A DNA stretch of 64,000 nt from an uncultured Aquincola sp. (GTDB lineage Bacteria; Pseudomonadota; Gammaproteobacteria; Burkholderiales; Burkholderiaceae), in NCBI GenBank assembly GCA_937883885.1, contig CAKZXL010000570.1, positions 23,001 through 87,000 on the forward strand. Reading direction: 5' to 3'. Positions 54,943 through 63,497 of the stretch are shown piece after piece. Below the pieces are notes generated by a model. That model had not been told where the DNA came from. It saw nothing but the letters and a program-made list of their open reading frames with translations, and did not search any database. Numbering within the stretch: position 1 is the first letter of the stretch; each line of letters opens with the position of its first letter. Position numbers and translations under genes: made by a program.

Positions 54943-55980
54943 ATGAAAAAGTCCTTGTTCACCCTGGCCGCTTTGTCTGCATTTGCTGCGGGCGCCTACG
55001 CGCAGTCGTCGGTCACGCTGTTCGGCGTGCTCGATGTGAACGCAGCCCAGATCAAGAATGGCAGTGCGGGGTCGTTGAAAAGCTTGGGGCAAGGTGCCCT
55101 GAGCACCAGCCGCCTAGGGCTGCGCGGCTCGGAGGATCTGGGTGGCGGCCTGAGCGCCGGCTTCTACCTAGAGGGCCAAGTGAATCCTGACAATGGGACG
55201 ATGACGAGCGTGTTCTGGAACCGTCGTTCCACCGTCAGTCTCATTGGCGGCTGGGGCGAACTCAGGCTGGGCCGCGATTACAACCCGTCGTCGCGGAACA
55301 CGTACCTGTTCGAGCCGTACATCGGTACCAGCGTCGGAACGATTCTGAACTTCACCCTGGCCCCAACGGCCACGCTTGGCAGCGGCGCAACGACAGCCCT
55401 GCGCACGAACAATGCGGTGGCGTACTTCTTGCCGAAAGGCCTTGGCGGGCTCTACGGAGAGGCCATGATTGCACCCTCGGAAGGTGCGCCTGGCAACAAG
55501 TACTTCGGGGCTCGGCTTGGCTACGCAGCCGGGCCATTCGACGTGTCCGCAGCGTACGGCTCCACAAAGACCGCTTCGAGCGACGACTTCAAGCAGTGGA
55601 ACATCGGGTTGGCCTACAAGCTGGACTCAATGAAGTTGCTGGGTCTCTACAACGTCCATGAGTTCGGCGGTCTCGAGCAGAAGACCACTGCGGTGGGGCT
55701 GGCGGTGCCCGTGGGCCTCGGCGAGTTCCGCGCGATGTGGGCGGCAAACAGCCGAAGCGGCGGCGCATCTGGTTCTGGGTTCGCAAGCGGCGATGACAGC
55801 AACATGCTTTCCGCTGGCTACGTGCACAACCTATCTAAGCGCACGGCGCTGTACGGCTTCGTCGGCCGAATTTCCAACGATGGCGCCGCTCGGCTGACGG
55901 TTGACGGGTCTGCGCCGGCCGCCATGACTGCGGGCGAGACGTCTTCGGGCTATCAGTTCGGCATCACTCATCGCTTCTGA
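54943..55980 (+). CDS. Outer-membrane porin (Gram-negative porin_4 type)
   Basis: This 345-residue protein starts MKKSLFTLAALSAFAAGAYA with a signal peptide ending AYAQS. It has the betaproteobacterial porin pattern: SSVTLFGVLDVNAAQIKNG, RLGLRGSEDLGGGLSAGFYL and LRLGRDYNPS, ending in the aromatic strand FGITHRF with terminal Phe for barrel insertion. It should be a trimeric general diffusion porin. Its place next to a two-component system suggests its expression may respond to metal or envelope stress. Confidence 0.85.
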   Translation: MKKSLFTLAALSAFAAGAYAQSSVTLFGVLDVNAAQIKNGSAGSLKSLGQGALSTSRLGLRGSEDLGGGLSAGFYLEGQVNPDNGTMTSVFWNRRSTVSLIGGWGELRLGRDYNPSSRNTYLFEPYIGTSVGTILNFTLAPTATLGSGATTALRTNNAVAYFLPKGLGGLYGEAMIAPSEGAPGNKYFGARLGYAAGPFDVSAAYGSTKTASSDDFKQWNIGLAYKLDSMKLLGLYNVHEFGGLEQKTTAVGLAVPVGLGEFRAMWAANSRSGGASGSGFASGDDSNMLSAGYVHNLSKRTALYGFVGRISNDGAARLTVDGSAPAAMTAGETSSGYQFGITHRF

Positions 55981-55999
55981 CGGAGCTGACACGACAGGC

Positions 56000-56038
56000 G
56001 GCGCGACATCGCGCGCATGTTGCGCGTGACGTCGCGCC
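56000..56038 (+). terminator. Hairpin after the porin gene
   Basis: GGCGCGAC (56000-56007) and GTCGCGCC (56031-56038) form an 8-bp perfect outer stem, continued by inner CGCGCA/TGCGCG, starting 19 bp after the porin stop. No T-run follows, so termination strength is uncertain. Confidence 0.5.
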
Positions 56039-56405
56039 TCGCACAGCGATCTGTTGCCGCCTCAAATGGAACCGTTCGTGCGGCTTGGTCCAGCGACTTG
56101 CCCAGGTGGTCCCGTAGGAAGTGGGGCACTTTGCACCGCCGCCGATCCATAGGCGGAACACGCACCGGCATGCGCGCCGTGATTGTGTCAAGAGCGAATT
56201 CTCCCCTCACGGACTGCCTGATGGCCATGTTCCAGCTTCAATCCATTGCTGCGCCCGGGCTGCCGTCGAGCGGTGTGATGACGAAGATGTAATGGACCGG
56301 CAAGCAGTCTGTCGGTGCGCGATTCCTACAGTGGCTCCACGGTGCACGAAGGCACCGCAACCGGTGAACCCCCAACGAGAGGTGCACCTGCAACAGGAGT
56401 CCATC
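56039..56405. other. Intergenic stretch before the duplicated-motif protein
   Basis: About 370 bp with no gene I can support on either strand. A leftward frame at about 55968-56228 (containing KVPHFLRDHLGKSLDQAA) lacks a good ribosome-binding site and matches nothing I recognise. The promoter of the gene at 56406 must lie here. Confidence 0.3.
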
Positions 56406-56891
56406 ATGAAGTTTCGTTTCAGTCTGATCGCGCTGGTGAGTGCCGTGTCCCTGCCCGCGCTGGCAACGTCAGGCATCACCCCGGTTGGGGGTGAAGCCGG
56501 CTTCACGACCCATGCGATGCCGTCGGCAAAGTCGCGCGCTGACGTCATCAAGGAGCTCGAGGCCTGGAAGCGCAATCCGGTCACGGCCGACGGCTGGCGC
56601 GAAGTCGGAGGCGATGCGGGCTGGATCTTCGTCGGGACGAACAATACCGGCAAGACGCGGGCATCGGTCATCGCGGAGACGATCCAGGCCAAGCGCAATC
56701 CGGTCTCGGCCGACGGCTGGCTCGATGTCGGTGGCGAAGCCGGGGCGGTTTACGTCGGCGTCCCGGGCGACACGCGCAACGCTGCGAGTGCCAGCAAGCC
56801 TTCCCAGGCAGGCGCTATCAACGTTCCCGGCGGGCTGAGTCGCAGCGGTCACCAGAGCGGCCCGACCGCCACGTCGCACATGCATCGCTGA
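56406..56891 (+). CDS. Secreted protein with a duplicated ~36-residue unit
   Basis: This 161-residue protein starts MKFRFSLIALVSAVSLPALA (signal peptide) with AGGAG upstream. Two similar units follow: KSRADVIKELEAWKRNPVTA then DGWREVGGDAGWIFVG, and KTRASVIAETIQAKRNPVSA then DGWLDVGGEAGAVYVG. A partial third, GITPVGGEAGF, precedes them. The helix (RADVIKELE) is DUF4148-like. The C-terminus is His/Ser-rich (SGHQSGPTATSHMHR). Periplasmic location is likely; function unknown. Confidence 0.7.
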   Translation: MKFRFSLIALVSAVSLPALATSGITPVGGEAGFTTHAMPSAKSRADVIKELEAWKRNPVTADGWREVGGDAGWIFVGTNNTGKTRASVIAETIQAKRNPVSADGWLDVGGEAGAVYVGVPGDTRNAASASKPSQAGAINVPGGLSRSGHQSGPTATSHMHR

Positions 56892-57015
56892 TGGGTGGGC
56901 GGAGGACGGGTGGCATCGAGACGACGTGGCCGATCAGGAGCGTCGTCCATCCCGCCCATTGTCGGGCTCGCGCGGACCGCCGATCTCGGTGTAGGTGCCA
57001 GTTCCGGAGCTTCAT

Positions 57016-57567
57016 GTGGGAAGAATTCAGTCCACGGCGGGACGCCGAGCCGCATTGATTGCACTCGGCTCAGGCACGCTGCTTCTCGCCGCGTGTGTGT
57101 CCAAGCCCGTCCGGCCGGCGAATGCCGATGGCACCTGGTGCCATCGCGTCGGCAAGGCGCCACGCTACAAGCTGACCTGCACCAGTGCGCCCGTCCCGCC
57201 GCCCGCCGTGGAAGCCGATGCCAAGCGGTTCGCTGCTTCCGCAGAAAGGTTCACGGTTTACGTGGTGCGCAGGCGGTGGGCCGATGCCGCCAACATCGTC
57301 GAGCTGACTGTCGACGGACTTGCGCAGGCCGAAACGGTGCCTGAATCCTTCGTGCGCCTGAGGCTGCCTCCCGGCCAACATGTCCTGCGGGCGACCTGGT
57401 CAGAGGGGGACACCCAGACGATGGTTCGGGGCGGAGCGGGCGAGATTCGCGTCGTCGAACTTGCCGGTTCGGTTTGGGCGTGGGGGAGCAGGTACGGCTT
57501 CGAACCGGGCGACGAGGGGAGCCGGGACCGTGTGCTGCGGGCTCGCATGGTGGCGGACATCGAATGA
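57016..57567 (+). CDS. Envelope lipoprotein, DUF2846-like
   Basis: This 183-residue protein is read from GTG 57016 because GGAG lies six bases upstream; a GTG 21 bp earlier is possible. The lipobox LLAAC follows a hydrophobic stretch. RFTVYVVRRRWADAANIVEL, TVDGLAQAE and LRLPPGQHVLRATWSEG form the DUF2846-type beta domain. It is likely attached to the inner or outer membrane. No metal ligands stand out. Confidence 0.65.
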   Translation: MGRIQSTAGRRAALIALGSGTLLLAACVSKPVRPANADGTWCHRVGKAPRYKLTCTSAPVPPPAVEADAKRFAASAERFTVYVVRRRWADAANIVELTVDGLAQAETVPESFVRLRLPPGQHVLRATWSEGDTQTMVRGGAGEIRVVELAGSVWAWGSRYGFEPGDEGSRDRVLRARMVADIE

Positions 57568-57601
57568 GATCGACCACCGCTGGCTGAGAGAGGCTCGGGA
57601 A

Positions 57602-57619
57602 CATTACGAATCGGTAAGC
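57602..57619. promoter_or_regulatory. Possible CopR-type box before the second copper operon
   Basis: CATTACGAATCGGTAAGC contains TTAC and GTAA arms around a 6-nt centre, resembling the palindrome in front of copA at 23703-23722 (ATTAC arm shared). It lies about 85 bp before the first gene of the 57705-63977 operon. Confidence 0.45.
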
Positions 57620-57704
57620 ATTCTGAGCGCATCGCGTCGGCCTGCTGTCCATAGACTGCTGAGCAGGCTGATGCTTATCAATGCACTAAGGTAAAGTTCA
57701 GGGT

Positions 57705-58145
57705 ATGTCGGGTGTGGTTCGCCTCCTTCTCATCTGGTTCATCGCTGCTGCCGTCCCCCTGAAGGGGCTGGCGGCGGTGACCATGGTCGGATGCGGGCCG
57801 GGGCATCATTCTCCCCGGGCTTCGGTTGACGCCCTTCCGCACGAAACGCACGCCGCCTCCCACGAAGTCCGTGAAGCCGTCGGGTCTGGCGTGTCTGGCA
57901 GCGCAGTGGAGGCCGTGGACGAGGTTCCCCCGGCCGCGTCGGAGCTGTCGACCGGGCAGTCCACCCAACTGAAGATGAAGTGCAGCAGCTGCGCCCCGTG
58001 TTGCAGCGTCGTGGCGCCCGCGCTCGAGCGGGTGGGTATTTCGACGACGGCATCGGCGTCAACCGCCGTCGTCTTCCTGGAAACCCGCTTTCCAGCCGTC
58101 TTTGCGGACGTGCCGCATCGACCACCCCGTCTGACCCTCGCCTGA
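57705..58145 (+). CDS. Small secreted Cys/His protein (CzcI/DUF2946-like)
   Basis: This 146-residue protein starts MSGVVRLLLIWFIAAAVPLK with a signal peptide ending LAAVTM. A His-rich middle (GCGPGHHSP, LPHETHAASHE) is followed by MKCSSCAPCCSVV, a CxxCxxCC cluster. Such proteins often precede heavy-metal efflux genes; periplasmic metal binding is likely. First gene of the rightward operon, 107 bp before a small periplasmic protein. Confidence 0.6.
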   Translation: MSGVVRLLLIWFIAAAVPLKGLAAVTMVGCGPGHHSPRASVDALPHETHAASHEVREAVGSGVSGSAVEAVDEVPPAASELSTGQSTQLKMKCSSCAPCCSVVAPALERVGISTTASASTAVVFLETRFPAVFADVPHRPPRLTLA

Positions 58146-58251
58146 CCGCCATCTTGGTCGATTGCCTTCTCGGCGACGCGACCAGCACCGTAGACCGACC
58201 CCCTTCTGCTCTGCAGGCGGGGTGACACGGTCCGATTCAAGCGAGGATGTC

Positions 58252-58602
58252 ATGAAGATTGCCATGTTCCGCTGGCTAGCGCCGGCATTCCTGGTTGCGG
58301 TCAGCTCTGCGAGCTGGGCCCAGACCGCGTCCGGCAAGAGAGCCGATCCACTCGATTCTTCGGTGGCCGTTCCGCCTCTGGCGTTTCAGTCGACGCTTGC
58401 GGGTTACCAGCGTCACGCTGAACAGCCCGTGGGGTCCTGGCGCGAAGCCAACGACGCCGTCAACCGCATCGGTGGCTGGCGGGCCTATGCGCGCGAGGCC
58501 CGGCAGCCGGATGCCCCGGCCACGAATAACGCGCCCCCGAAACCGGCAACGCCGGCGCCGGCAGGCGCACCCGCCGGGCACGGCGGGCACAAGATGAACT
58601 GA
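58252..58602 (+). CDS. Small secreted protein ahead of the efflux lipoprotein
   Basis: This 116-residue protein starts MKIAMFRWLAPAFLVAVSSA with GAGG upstream and a signal peptide ending ASWAQT. A conserved-looking core, FQSTLAGYQRHAEQPVGSWR and EANDAVNRIGGWRAYAREA, is followed by a Pro/Ala-rich linker and a His tail (GHGGHKMN). The HGGH end may bind copper. It lies 10 bp before the TolC-family gene, so it is co-transcribed. Function unknown. Confidence 0.6.
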   Translation: MKIAMFRWLAPAFLVAVSSASWAQTASGKRADPLDSSVAVPPLAFQSTLAGYQRHAEQPVGSWREANDAVNRIGGWRAYAREARQPDAPATNNAPPKPATPAPAGAPAGHGGHKMN

Positions 58603-58612
58603 GGTCAAGCGG

Positions 58613-60064
58613 ATGAATTCACCTTCCAACCTCGGGCGCGTCGCGCCCGACCGCCCGAGCGTTCGACGTTCGGGCCTGCTCCTGGTCGTCCTGGCTTCCG
58701 CCGTGCTGGCTGGCTGTGCCAGCTTCTCGCCCGATGCGGGGTTCTCGTCGATCGAGTCTGCGGCCAAGGAGAAGCTCGGCAAGGACGTGCGCTGGACGCG
58801 CAGCGATGCCGATGCCGACACCATCGATCGCCGCGTGGGCGAGTTGCTCGCAAAGCCGCTGAACGTCGACGATGCCGTTCAGGTGGCCTTGCTCAACAAC
58901 CGCGGTCTGCAGGCACGATTCCAGGACCTCGGCATCACCGAGGCCGAAGTCGTGCAGGCCGGGCGCCTGCCGAACCCCGGCTTCTCCTTCGGGCGCCTTC
59001 GGAAGGGCGACGAGGTCGAGTTGGAGCGCGGGCTGCACATCAACCTCGCGCGGTTGTTGACCTTGCCCTTGGTCTCGCAGCTGGAAGCGCGCCGCTTCGA
59101 GCAGGTCAAGCGCGAGGTCACGATGGATGTGTTGTCGCTGGCCGCGGACGCGCGCAAGGCCTACTTCCAGGCGGTGGCGGCAGAGGAGACGGTGCGCTAT
59201 ATGCGACAGGTGAAGGAGACAGCCGAGGCGAGCGCCGAGCTGGCTCGTCGCATGGAGCAGGTCGGCAACTTCAGCAAGTTGGCGCGCGCTCGCGAGCAGG
59301 CGTTCTATGCGGATGCGGCCCTGGGCCTCGCGCGTGCCGACCAGGCACAGCGTGCATCGCGCGAGCGGCTGGCGCGCCTGCTGGGCGTCTGGGGCGATCA
59401 GCTCCGATTCCAGTTGCCGGAGCGCCTTCCGGACCTGCCGGCCGAGGCGCGGAACCAGCCGGACATCGAAGCCGTCGCGATGGCCCAGCGGCTCGACGTG
59501 CAAGCCGCCAAGCTGGGCGCGGAGCAGACGGCGAAGAACCTGGGGTTGACCCGCACAACACGTTTCATCAACGTGCTGGAACTCGGCCTCGTGCGCAACA
59601 CCTCCAACGAGGCGCCGCGGCAGACGGGCTGGGAAATCGGTCTGGAGCTGCCTCTGTTCGATTGGGGCGGCGCGCGGGTGGCTCGCGCCGAGGCGATCTA
59701 CATGCAGGCGCTGCACCGTGCGGCGCAGACGGCGATCAACGCCCGCTCGGAAGTGCGCGAAGCCTATGGCAACTACCGGTCCGCCTATGACATCGCGCGC
59801 CATCAGCGTGACGAGATCGTGCCGCTCAAGAAGCGGATCTCGGAGGAACAGGGGCTGCGCTACAACGGCATGATCATCGGGGTGTTCGAGCTCCTGGCCG
59901 ACGCACGCTCCCAGATCACGAGTGTCAATTCATACATCGAGTCGCTGCGCGACTTCTGGCTGGCCCAGTCGGATCTCGACATGGCGCTCATCGGCAAGGC
60001 GGCGGTGGCCTCGCCCGCCAGTCCCGCCGCCGCGGCGATGGATGGCGGCGGCGCCGGCCACTGA
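58613..60064 (+). CDS. TolC-family outer-membrane lipoprotein
   Basis: This 483-residue protein has a lipobox (VLAGC near residue 34), then a TolC-family repeat structure: LNVDDAVQVALLNNRGLQAR, long coiled helices (KETAEASAELARRMEQVGNF) and the second-half QTGWEIGLELPLFDWGGAR. It should form an outer-membrane channel. Unlike the cusC gene, no RND pump or adaptor follows; the partners in this operon are a multicopper oxidase, cupredoxin and CusF. It might borrow CusBA or act as a copper-export lipoprotein. Confidence 0.82.
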   Translation: MNSPSNLGRVAPDRPSVRRSGLLLVVLASAVLAGCASFSPDAGFSSIESAAKEKLGKDVRWTRSDADADTIDRRVGELLAKPLNVDDAVQVALLNNRGLQARFQDLGITEAEVVQAGRLPNPGFSFGRLRKGDEVELERGLHINLARLLTLPLVSQLEARRFEQVKREVTMDVLSLAADARKAYFQAVAAEETVRYMRQVKETAEASAELARRMEQVGNFSKLARAREQAFYADAALGLARADQAQRASRERLARLLGVWGDQLRFQLPERLPDLPAEARNQPDIEAVAMAQRLDVQAAKLGAEQTAKNLGLTRTTRFINVLELGLVRNTSNEAPRQTGWEIGLELPLFDWGGARVARAEAIYMQALHRAAQTAINARSEVREAYGNYRSAYDIARHQRDEIVPLKKRISEEQGLRYNGMIIGVFELLADARSQITSVNSYIESLRDFWLAQSDLDMALIGKAAVASPASPAAAAMDGGGAGH

Positions 60065-60088
60065 CACCTTCAATCAAGGATCTCGAAC

Positions 60089-61507
60089 ATGGTTTCCCGA
60101 CGCAACTTTATCGGTGGCGCAGGCGCAGTGACCGCTGCGGTAAGCGCCGCAGCGGTCAGCAAAGTCGCGATGGCGGCGCTGCCCGAGCCGGTCATCCAGA
60201 CCAAGCCCGACACGATGCCGCCGCTGGTGCCCAACACCGGCCGCCCTTACAACCCGGTCGTCACGCTCAACGGGTGGACCTGTCCCTGGCGCATGAACAA
60301 CGGGGTGAAGGAGTTCCATCTTGTGGCCGAGCCGGTGGTGCGCGAGATGGCGCCCGGCTTCAAGGCGCACCTGTGGGGCTACAACGGCCAGAGCCCGGGG
60401 CCGACGATCGAGGTGGTCGAGGGCGATCGTGTGCGCCTCTTCGTCACCAACAAGCTCGGAGAGCTGACCAGCATCCATTGGCACGGGCAACGCCTGCCGA
60501 ACGGCATGGACGGCGTGACTGGCCTGAATCAGCCGGGCATCCCACCGGGCAAGACCTACGTCTACGAATTCGTCGCGCGGCGGCCCGGCACCTTCATGTA
60601 CCACCCGCACGCCGACGAGATGGTTCAGATGGCGATGGGGATGATGGGCTTCTGGATCACCCATCCGAAGGCGAAGCACCCGCTGATCGACGAGGTCGAC
60701 CGCGACTTCGTGTTCCTGCTCAATGCCTACGACATCGATCCGGGGGCCTACACGCCCAAGATCATGACGATGCTGGACTTCAACTTGTGGAGCTGGAACA
60801 GCCGGATCTTTCCGGGCATCGACCCGCTTGTGGTGAGCCACATGGACAAGGTGCGCATCCGCATCGGCAACCTGACGATGACGAACCATCCGATCCACCT
60901 GCACGGGCACGAGTTCCTCGTCACCGGCACCGACGGTGGGCCGACGCCGAAGTCGAGCCGGCAGTACGAGGTGACCACCGACGTGGCGGTGGGCCAGATG
61001 CGACAGATCGACTTCCTGGCGGACGAGGAGGGTGACTGGGCCTTCCACTGCCACAAGAGCCACCACACGATGAACGCGATGGGCCACGACGTGCCGACGA
61101 TGATCGGCGTGGACCATCGGGGCGTCGCGAAGCAGATCACCAAGCTCGTGCCCGACTACATGGTGATGGGTGAGCGCGGCATGAAGGACATGACCGAGAT
61201 GGAGATGCCGCTGCCCGACAACACTGCAGCCATGATGACGGGGCAGGGTCCGTTCGGGTCGGTCGGCATGGGCGGCATGTTCAGCGTCGTCAAGGTCCGC
61301 AAGGGACAGAAGCGCGGCGACTACGGCGACCCGGGTTGGTACAAGCACCCGCCCGGCACGGTCGCCTACGAGTTCACTGGCGATTTGCCAGACCCGGCCC
61401 GCTTCAAGGCGGAAGGGACCGGCTCGATGCCGCCGGTCGCGAAACCGGCCCAAGAGGTCGAAGTCAAGGTGCGCAAGCCCGTTGGTGGGCACGCCGGCCA
61501 CAACTGA
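60089..61507 (+). CDS. Multicopper oxidase (third copy)
   Basis: This 472-residue protein starts MVSRRNFIGGAGAVTAAVSA, a Tat signal (SRRNFIGG). Copper-site clusters are HWHGQRLPNGMDGV, YHPHADEMVQMAMGMMG, HPIHLHGHEF and FHCHKSHHTMNAMGHDV, so the trinuclear centre looks complete, and the type 1 site has Cys-His with Met nearby. It is shorter than CopA and has no long Met-rich insertion, but a Met-rich C-terminal loop (MGERGMKDMTEMEMPLP). It should oxidise Cu(I) in the periplasm. Confidence 0.88.
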   Translation: MVSRRNFIGGAGAVTAAVSAAAVSKVAMAALPEPVIQTKPDTMPPLVPNTGRPYNPVVTLNGWTCPWRMNNGVKEFHLVAEPVVREMAPGFKAHLWGYNGQSPGPTIEVVEGDRVRLFVTNKLGELTSIHWHGQRLPNGMDGVTGLNQPGIPPGKTYVYEFVARRPGTFMYHPHADEMVQMAMGMMGFWITHPKAKHPLIDEVDRDFVFLLNAYDIDPGAYTPKIMTMLDFNLWSWNSRIFPGIDPLVVSHMDKVRIRIGNLTMTNHPIHLHGHEFLVTGTDGGPTPKSSRQYEVTTDVAVGQMRQIDFLADEEGDWAFHCHKSHHTMNAMGHDVPTMIGVDHRGVAKQITKLVPDYMVMGERGMKDMTEMEMPLPDNTAAMMTGQGPFGSVGMGGMFSVVKVRKGQKRGDYGDPGWYKHPPGTVAYEFTGDLPDPARFKAEGTGSMPPVAKPAQEVEVKVRKPVGGHAGHN

Positions 61508-61559
61508 GCGGCGTGAGCCGACTCTCAATCTGTCCAATCCGCAACAAGAAGGAAACCTG

Positions 61560-62084
61560 ATGAAGCAGTTCAAGCAAATTCTCGCGGCTGCGCTCGTGGC
61601 CATCTCCGCCTCCGCCATGGCGCACGGTGACGAGGCCCACGCCAAGAAGGCCGGCCCGGTCAAGAAGGAACAGAAGGACTGGGGCATCGCCGGCGACGCC
61701 AAGTCTGCCAAGCGGACCATCGAAATCGGCATGGCCGACAACATGCGTTTCACTCCGGACAGCATCGAGGTGCGACAGGGCGAAACGGTGAAGTTTGTCG
61801 TGCGCAACACCGGCAAGGTGATGCACGAGTTCGTGATCGGCACGAAGACCGAGAACGACAAGCATGCCGAGCTGATGGTGAAGTTCCCGACCATGGAACA
61901 CGACGAGCCGTACATGGCCCACGTGGGACCGGGCAAGACCGGGGAGATCGTCTGGACCTTCAACCGGCCCGGAGACTTCGATTTCGCGTGCCTGATCGCC
62001 GGTCACTACCAGGCCGGCATGGTGGGCAAGATCAAGGTCGCTGCGTCGAGCGCCAAGGGTGACGGGCATGCGCACAAGCATTGA
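61560..62084 (+). CDS. Periplasmic cupredoxin, CopI-like (second copy)
   Basis: This 174-residue protein starts MKQFKQILAAALVAISASAM with AAGGA seven bases upstream. The cupredoxin domain has VMHEFVIGTKTEND (His ligand) and ACLIAGHYQAGMVG (Cys, His, Met ligands). The C-terminus is His-rich (GHAHKH). It is a paralogue of the protein at 20168-20701, differing in the linker, which is Lys-rich here and Met-rich there. Overlaps the DUF411 gene by 17 bp. Confidence 0.85.
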   Translation: MKQFKQILAAALVAISASAMAHGDEAHAKKAGPVKKEQKDWGIAGDAKSAKRTIEIGMADNMRFTPDSIEVRQGETVKFVVRNTGKVMHEFVIGTKTENDKHAELMVKFPTMEHDEPYMAHVGPGKTGEIVWTFNRPGDFDFACLIAGHYQAGMVGKIKVAASSAKGDGHAHKH

Positions 62085-62559
62085 TGTGACGCGGCGGGAA
62101 AAGACTCGTCGGGCACTGCTGGCGGCTTCTGGAGCCGTCGCATTGCTGGGGCCAAGCCTACTGCGCGCACAGACGCAGCCCCTCCACATGGAGGTGTGGA
62201 AGAGCCCGTCCTGCGGCTGCTGCAAGGAGTGGATCAAGCACGTCGAGACGCGCGGTTTCCGGGTGACGGTGCATGACGTCGGCAACACGGCGGCGCGCGC
62301 GCGCATGAAGCTGCCGATGAAACTCGGCTCCTGCCATACCGCGGTGGTCGGCCGCTACGCCGTCGAAGGTCATGTGCCTGCGGCCGATGTGCTGCGCCTG
62401 ATCAAGGAGGCACCCGACGCCGTTGGCTTGGCGGTCCCAGGCATGCCCGTCGGCTCTCCCGGCATGGACGGCCCGGACTACGGCGACCAGCGGGATCCCT
62501 TCGACGTGCTGCTCGTCGCCAAGGACGGCAGCACGCGCGTCTTCAGTTCTTATCGTTGA
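62068..62559 (+). CDS. DUF411 metal-binding protein
   Basis: This 163-residue protein is read from ATG 62068 (AGGG upstream; GTG 62059 is an alternative). A Tat-like or Sec signal (EKTRRALLAASGAVALLG) precedes WKSPSCGCCKEWIKHVETRG, KLGSCHTAVVGRYAVEGHVP and VGLAVPGMPVGSPGM, all DUF411 hallmarks. DUF411 proteins occur with copper resistance genes and probably bind copper through CGCC, Cys/His and Met. Confidence 0.85.
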   Translation: MRTSIDVTRREKTRRALLAASGAVALLGPSLLRAQTQPLHMEVWKSPSCGCCKEWIKHVETRGFRVTVHDVGNTAARARMKLPMKLGSCHTAVVGRYAVEGHVPAADVLRLIKEAPDAVGLAVPGMPVGSPGMDGPDYGDQRDPFDVLLVAKDGSTRVFSSYR

Positions 62560-62576
62560 CCCATGAAAGGATCGTC

Positions 62577-62921
62577 ATGAAGTTTGCACTCCCCGCCCTG
62601 ATGGCTTCCATCGCTCTAAGTACACCCGTCTGGGCACAGCAGAAGGCCGACGAGCACGCGGGGCACCATGCCGCGAGCAGCCCGGCGGCAGCGGCCGACG
62701 AGATGACCGATGCGGAAGTCCGGAAGGTCGACATCGACGCGGCCAAGATCACGCTGAAGCATGGCGACATCAAGAGCCTCGAGATGCCGGCCATGACCAT
62801 GGTGTTCAACGTGCGCGACAAGGCCATGCTCGGCCAGGTCAAGGCCGGCGACAAGGTCAAGTTCAAGGCCGTCAACGAAGCGGGCAAGTTCACTGTCACG
62901 GACCTCAAGGTGGTTCGCTGA
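62577..62921 (+). CDS. CusF-like periplasmic copper-binding protein
   Basis: This 114-residue protein starts MKFALPALMASIALSTPVWA (signal peptide) after an AAAGGA site. After a His-rich linker (EHAGHHAASS) comes the CusF OB-fold: KITLKHGDIKSLEMPAMTMV. The Cu(I) ligands His and MTM are kept, but the Trp that caps copper in E. coli CusF is Met here. The CusF-like domain of CusB in this window keeps that Trp. Likely a Cu(I) carrier to CusA or the oxidase. Confidence 0.82.
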   Translation: MKFALPALMASIALSTPVWAQQKADEHAGHHAASSPAAAADEMTDAEVRKVDIDAAKITLKHGDIKSLEMPAMTMVFNVRDKAMLGQVKAGDKVKFKAVNEAGKFTVTDLKVVR

Positions 62922-62938
62922 GACTGCGAGGCGGCGCG

Positions 62939-63478
62939 ATGCGCTCCTCGGCCGCCAAGGCGCTCAGCGTCGGAATCGTTGCCACGCTGAGTGCCGCGGG
63001 TCTGGCCTGGCATGAGTGCTTGTTGCTCGCGGCCGCCGCGGCCGTGGCGCATCGGCTCTTCCTCTGGCGCATGGACGACGGCGCGCCGTGGGATGCATGG
63101 CGTGCTGGCGTGCGATGTCTCTTCGCGGGCCTGTTGGGGCTGCTGGTGGCCGTTGCGTTATTTGCCGTCATTGCGGCCGGCTTGGCGGGCTACTGGCAGA
63201 TGGGGCATCACCATGCGCGCGCCACGCTCGCGTTGGTCGCCGCCGTGGCAGCCCTTCTGGTCCTCGTCCAGGTGGACTGGCAGGCCCGTTGGGCCGAAAC
63301 GCGCTTCTGGGCCTTCGTCGCCGGAGGTATCGCGGTGACGTTCGCGGCGTTGCGGCCCGACCTGGAATGGCTCCCATGCGTGGCCTCCGCAGGCATCGGA
63401 ATGTGGCTGGCCTTTGCAAGCTGGCGGATGATCCGAACGCAGGCGCGCGATCTGCTGCGTTCGGATGCTCGGATGTGA
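62939..63478 (+). CDS. Small membrane protein linked to cytochrome c (second copy)
   Basis: This 179-residue protein starts MRSSAAKALSVGIVATLSAA. It shares GLAWHECLLL, APWDAWRAGVRC and VAAVAALLVL with the protein at 32831-33358, including the two conserved Cys positions, and has the same hydrophobic profile. It again lies directly before a cytochrome c gene (20 bp). The family is unnamed to me; a role as cytochrome membrane partner is inferred from the repeated pairing. Confidence 0.65.
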   Translation: MRSSAAKALSVGIVATLSAAGLAWHECLLLAAAAAVAHRLFLWRMDDGAPWDAWRAGVRCLFAGLLGLLVAVALFAVIAAGLAGYWQMGHHHARATLALVAAVAALLVLVQVDWQARWAETRFWAFVAGGIAVTFAALRPDLEWLPCVASAGIGMWLAFASWRMIRTQARDLLRSDARM

Positions 63479-63497
63479 TGCTGGTCAGGACGAGCGC

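Noticed and set aside
55968..56228. Leftward 86-codon frame after the porin
   Set aside because: No ribosome-binding site, no recognised family, and it overlaps the porin hairpin; support is too weak to call a gene.
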